Assembly (NCBI GenBank): GCA_022839105.1
Contig: JALHDH010000123.1
Location: forward strand, 3,727 to 12,615
DNA from: a bacterium
GTDB taxonomy: Bacteria > Vulcanimicrobiota > Xenobia > Xenobiales > Xenobiaceae
Direction of reading: 5' to 3'
DNA length: 8,889 nucleotides
Positions 6,708 to 8,889 of this stretch are shown one piece after another (positions within the stretch are counted from its first letter, which is position 1; each line of letters begins with the position of its first letter). The notes beneath the pieces were generated by a model. It did not search any database, was not told the DNA's origin, and was given only the letters and a program-made list of their open reading frames with translations. Both the position numbers and the translations under genes were made by a program.

Positions 6708-8057
6708 ATGCCGACGAGAGTCGGAGTCTCGCTCCGCACGGCGGGCAGCCTCCACCACTTCGACCCGGGAGACCTGGATCTGGAGACGGGCGACTGGGTG
6801 GTCGTCCCGACCCCACTGGGCCTGGAAATCGGCCAGGTCGTCGGGATCGAGCCGGCCCCCTCTCCCGAGCCCCCGCAGGATCTGCCCCAGGTCCTGCGCC
6901 GGGCTCAAGAGCAGGATCTCCAGAACCACCTTCGCGGCCGAATCCGGGCCGCCGAGGCCCTGGCTTTGTCGCGTGAGCGGGTCCGGCATCACGGCCTGGA
7001 CATGAAGATGCTCCAGGCCGAGACCTCGTTGGATGGGAACCGGATCCTGCTTTACTTCAGCGCGGAATCCCGGGTGGACTTCCGGGTCCTGGTGCGCGAC
7101 CTCTCCAGCGCCCTGCACAAGCGGATCGAGTTGCGCCAGATCGGCCCCCGGGATCGATCCGGCCTGACCGGGGGACTGGGTCCCTGCGGCCGCGAGTGTT
7201 GCTGCTCGTCGTGGACGCGCGAGTTCTGCCCGGTCTCCATCAAGATGGCCAAGGAGCAGAACCTCTCCCTGAACCCCGCCAAGATCTCCGGCTCCTGCGG
7301 ACGCCTGATGTGCTGCCTGCGCTACGAGTACCAGGCCTATCGCGAACTTCGCAGGGGGATGCCCCGGATCGGCGAGACCCTGGAACTGCCCGAGGGTCCG
7401 GTCCGCGTGGTGGCCATCAACCTGGGCCGCTGCAGCCTGAAGGTGGAACATCCCACCGAGGGCCTCTACGAGATTCCCCCCGAACGCCTCAAGGCCCTGG
7501 GCCTGGGCCTGAGCCTTCCCCTGGCAGGGCCCGCGGAGCCCGGAGAGGAAGTCGCCCCGCCAGCCAGGAGCTCCTCAGGCCCGGAACGCCGGCCGGTGCG
7601 CTCCGAACAGGAACCGCCGGGCGAGAAACCGGCACAGACCGCTCCTGCCAGGCCTCGTTCCGAGGCACGCCGCCCCCGCAAGACCCGGGAACCCGCTCGG
7701 GCTCCTGAACGTCCCCGCCGCGAGGGGCCTCCTCCGGAGCGCGCCCGACAGGAGTCCGAATCGGCCGGATCGGCTGCTCCGGATCGACCGTCCGAGCCCG
7801 GGACGCGCAGGCGCCCCCGGCGGCAGACCGCCCCCCCGACGGACAGGAGCGAAGCTCCGACCCGCCCCGGGAAGAGACGCCCTCGAAAAGGGCGGCCGGC
7901 GGGACAAGGCGCCCAGCCTGAGGTCACCTCCCCCAAGGAATCGCCCTCTCCCGAAGCCAGGGAATCGGGCCGGGGCCGGCGACGGGGCCGGGGGCGGCGC
8001 TCCGGCGGGCGGGGTCCTGCCGGTCCTGCGCCCGAAAAGCCAACCGGACCGACCTGA
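6708..8057 (+). CDS. ricT: PSP1-domain protein, RicT/YaaT-like, with Arg/Pro-rich C-terminal tail
   Basis: Residues 1 to about 270 match the PSP1/RicT family. In Bacillus subtilis RicT (YaaT), with RicA and RicF, binds iron-sulfur clusters and assists RNase Y-dependent mRNA maturation; whether the same holds here is inference. The cysteines are present: GPCGRECCC with C160, C164, C165 and C166; C174; C197 in SGSCGRLMCC; and C202-C203. The family-typical stretch between C174 and C197 (SIKMAKEQNLSLNPAKI) is also intact. From about residue 275 to 449 comes a long disordered extension very rich in Arg, Pro, Glu and Gly, ending in RGRRRGRGRR-type clusters. B. subtilis YaaT is much shorter, so this tail is an addition, perhaps for RNA binding. 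The ATG at 6708 has AGGAGAG at 6695-6701. The gene follows mtnP by 37 bp and precedes a small gene; the probable holB end lies nearby, and holB and ricT are frequent neighbours in bacteria. Confidence 0.92.
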   Translation: MPTRVGVSLRTAGSLHHFDPGDLDLETGDWVVVPTPLGLEIGQVVGIEPAPSPEPPQDLPQVLRRAQEQDLQNHLRGRIRAAEALALSRERVRHHGLDMKMLQAETSLDGNRILLYFSAESRVDFRVLVRDLSSALHKRIELRQIGPRDRSGLTGGLGPCGRECCCSSWTREFCPVSIKMAKEQNLSLNPAKISGSCGRLMCCLRYEYQAYRELRRGMPRIGETLELPEGPVRVVAINLGRCSLKVEHPTEGLYEIPPERLKALGLGLSLPLAGPAEPGEEVAPPARSSSGPERRPVRSEQEPPGEKPAQTAPARPRSEARRPRKTREPARAPERPRREGPPPERARQESESAGSAAPDRPSEPGTRRRPRRQTAPPTDRSEAPTRPGKRRPRKGRPAGQGAQPEVTSPKESPSPEARESGRGRRRGRGRRSGGRGPAGPAPEKPTGPT

Positions 8058-8164
8058 CTCGCAGGACTCCCAGGGTGGGAATCGAAGCGCCCGACAAGCT
8101 CTGGTCGACCCGACAGGAGTGGAGGAAATCCGCGTCTCGAAGGGTTGAGAAGGGAGAGTTCCAG

Positions 8165-8419
8165 TTGAGCGACGAGGCAAGCACCCCCCGCGTCGAGGCG
8201 GCGATGAAGCTCCTGCAGGAGGCCTTCAAGTTCCTGACTCCCGACGAGAGAGCCGCCGTGCGGGAGATCCAGGCCGAAGTGGACGCAGCAGCGGAGGGCG
8301 GGACGGTCCCAGACCCCCGCCTGGAGTTCTGCTACACCGTGAAGTTCAGCAAGGAGCGCATCAACAGTGCCCAGTTGATGCGGGCCTGCGAGGCCTACAT
8401 CACAGCCGTCGAGTCCTGA
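8165..8419 (+). CDS. Small acidic protein, unknown function
   Basis: I do not recognise this 84-aa protein. It is charged and mostly helical by eye, with LTPDERAAVREIQAEVDAA in the middle and a C-terminal half containing FCYTVKFSKERINSAQLM. There is no signal peptide, membrane segment or metal motif. I chose the TTG at 8165 because AAGGGAGAG (8150-8158) lies at a normal distance before it. An in-frame GTG at 8075 would give 114 aa, but its extra N-terminal residues look non-conserved in character and it lacks as good a ribosome binding site. It follows ricT by 107 bp on the same strand and ends just before a hairpin, so it is probably the last gene of the mtnP-ricT unit. Confidence 0.65.
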   Translation: MSDEASTPRVEAAMKLLQEAFKFLTPDERAAVREIQAEVDAAAEGGTVPDPRLEFCYTVKFSKERINSAQLMRACEAYITAVES

Positions 8420-8440
8420 TCGGCCCACCCCGCCCCCCTC

Positions 8441-8470
8441 CGGAGGAGGCCCCACCCGGGCCTCTTCTGT
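8441..8470 (+). terminator. Probable terminator after the small gene
   Basis: GAGGCCC (8446-8452) and GGGCCTC (8458-8464) form a perfect 7-bp stem around a 5-nt loop. It can be extended outward by several pairs including G-T wobbles. TTCTGT follows, giving a short, poor U-tract. It lies 22 bp after the TGA at 8417-8419. Confidence 0.6.
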
Positions 8471-8507
8471 CGTCATGAAGCCCTTCAGAAATGGCAGAAG
8501 AGCCTGA

Positions 8508-8547
8508 TTATGCACCTATCCACAGGCTTATCCACAGGCTCTTCACA
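8508..8547 (+). promoter_or_regulatory. Cluster of four DnaA-box-like sites (candidate origin or DnaA-binding locus)
   Basis: Against the DnaA box consensus TTATNCACA, four same-strand 9-mers occur: TTATGCACC (8508-8516, 8/9), CTATCCACA (8516-8524, 8/9), TTATCCACA (8528-8536, 9/9) and CTCTTCACA (8539-8547, 7/9). The last three begin 12 and 11 bp apart, about one helical turn, and share a trailing GG, so the array also reads as a short tandem repeat. It lies in the non-coding gap between two convergent genes. An AT-richer stretch (8621-8660, about 43% GC by my count) follows. No obvious DnaA-trio (repeated GAT) element was seen. A chromosomal origin, a DnaA titration site or a regulatory site are all possible. 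Confidence 0.6.
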
Positions 8548-8713
8548 GGGCGGACTCCGATCTCCCTGACGGGGAGAAACCGGGACGACCAATCCAGACT
8601 ACCAAGCTGGAAGGCCCAGGTCAATCGAAAACCAGAATTCCGGACATACCCTGTTTTACGGGGTTTCTCACCGATGAGAGCGGGATTCCTGTTCGCCCGG
8701 CGAGGCGACGGGT
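8548..8713. other. Non-coding remainder of the gap, with hairpin and inverted repeat
   Basis: Together with 8420-8547 this makes a 294-bp gap without a gene. TCTCCC (8561-8566) and GGGAGA (8572-8577) form a small stem. GAGAAACC (8574-8581) and GGTTTCTC (8662-8669) are perfect inverted copies enclosing 80 bp of relatively AT-rich DNA. Neither hairpin has a T-tract in the direction of the - strand gene, so no terminator is called for it. Confidence 0.4.
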
Positions 8714-8889
8714 TCAGGCCCGAATCCTGGCCAGTTCCAGACAGAGCCTCTGGAGCAGGAACCGGGGCTGCACATTGCGCTGCAGGTGGTGGTGCGCCTC
8801 GAGAAGGACCCGCAGGGCCCGGTCCAGGCTTCGAGGGGTGCTGTCCCTGGCCAGGGAGCGCAGGGCCTCCACGTGGTCCACGTTGACCA
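8714..8889 (-). CDS. holB: Probable DNA polymerase III subunit delta-prime, C-terminal end (partial)
   Basis: Read on the - strand, 8887 to 8714 is an open frame of 57 codons plus a TGA stop (8714-8716); the start lies beyond the window. The peptide runs from VNVDHVEALRSLARD to LELARIRA. It contains LLEAHHHLQRNVQPRFLLQRL, the helical pattern of an alkyl residue run, Leu-x-Arg-Asn-Val-x-Pro-Arg and Leu-x2-Leu. This resembles the extreme C-terminus of clamp-loader delta-prime and DnaX-family proteins, where the C-terminal helical collar domain ends with a similar Asn-x-Asn/Gln-x-Arg motif. Delta-prime is part of the clamp loader that places the beta clamp on DNA. The nearby ricT supports the call, since the two genes are often adjacent. 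DnaX is the main alternative. Only about 57 residues are visible, so the assignment is tentative. Confidence 0.6.
   Translation of the reverse strand, partial: VNVDHVEALRSLARDSTPRSLDRALRVLLEAHHHLQRNVQPRFLLQRLCLELARIRA

Noticed and set aside
7466..8515. 349-codon open frame on the - strand opposite ricT and the small gene
   Set aside because: It is antisense to the ricT tail and covers a terminator; the composition is a shadow of the Arg/Pro-rich coding strand.
8491..8886. 131-codon + strand frame through the DnaA-box-like array
   Set aside because: It has no ribosome binding site, overlaps the probable holB end antisense, and translates the repeated 12-mers as IHRLIHRL. Non-coding is the better reading.

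Overview
The window is bacterial, very GC-rich (by eye, third codon positions are almost all G or C) and mostly protein-coding. No mobile element, CRISPR array, tRNA or rRNA was seen. The RicT/PSP1-family protein, the HD-GYP domain and the bacterial-type MTA phosphorylase fit a free-living bacterium. The phylum cannot be fixed from this window; a deltaproteobacterium-like or candidate-phylum lineage is possible, but that is a guess.

Left part (2-3871, + strand): one very long reading frame, still open at the left edge. It encodes about 1000 residues of Pro/Gly/Ala/Arg/Gln-rich, probably disordered sequence followed by a C-terminal HD-GYP cyclic-di-GMP phosphodiesterase domain. The left edge holds a 45-bp in-frame tandem repeat. 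The HD-GYP domain carries an unusual insertion of about 36 residues that includes a degenerate KDIGE copy of the HDIGK motif. After a 139-bp gap comes a 257-aa Gly/Ala-rich protein with a hydrophobic core (4011-4784), ending at a perfect 16-bp hairpin that also faces the end of the next, convergent gene.

Middle (4863-5714, - strand): a 283-aa helical protein of unknown function with an N-terminal RanBP2-like zinc finger. It is divergent from the next unit, and the 164-bp region between them holds two adjoining perfect palindromes.

Right part (+ strand): a likely operon of S-methyl-5'-thioadenosine phosphorylase (5879-6670), a RicT/YaaT-like PSP1 protein with a long Arg/Pro-rich tail (6708-8057), and a small unknown protein (8165-8419) followed by a probable terminator. 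The right edge holds the C-terminal end of a gene on the - strand that looks like the DNA polymerase III delta-prime subunit (holB).

The most notable non-coding stretch is the 294-bp gap between these two convergent genes (8420-8713). It contains four phased DnaA-box-like 9-mers at 8508-8547, one of them a perfect TTATCCACA. An AT-richer stretch and an 8-bp inverted repeat lie beside them. This is a candidate DnaA-binding locus, possibly a chromosomal origin, in a replication-gene neighbourhood.
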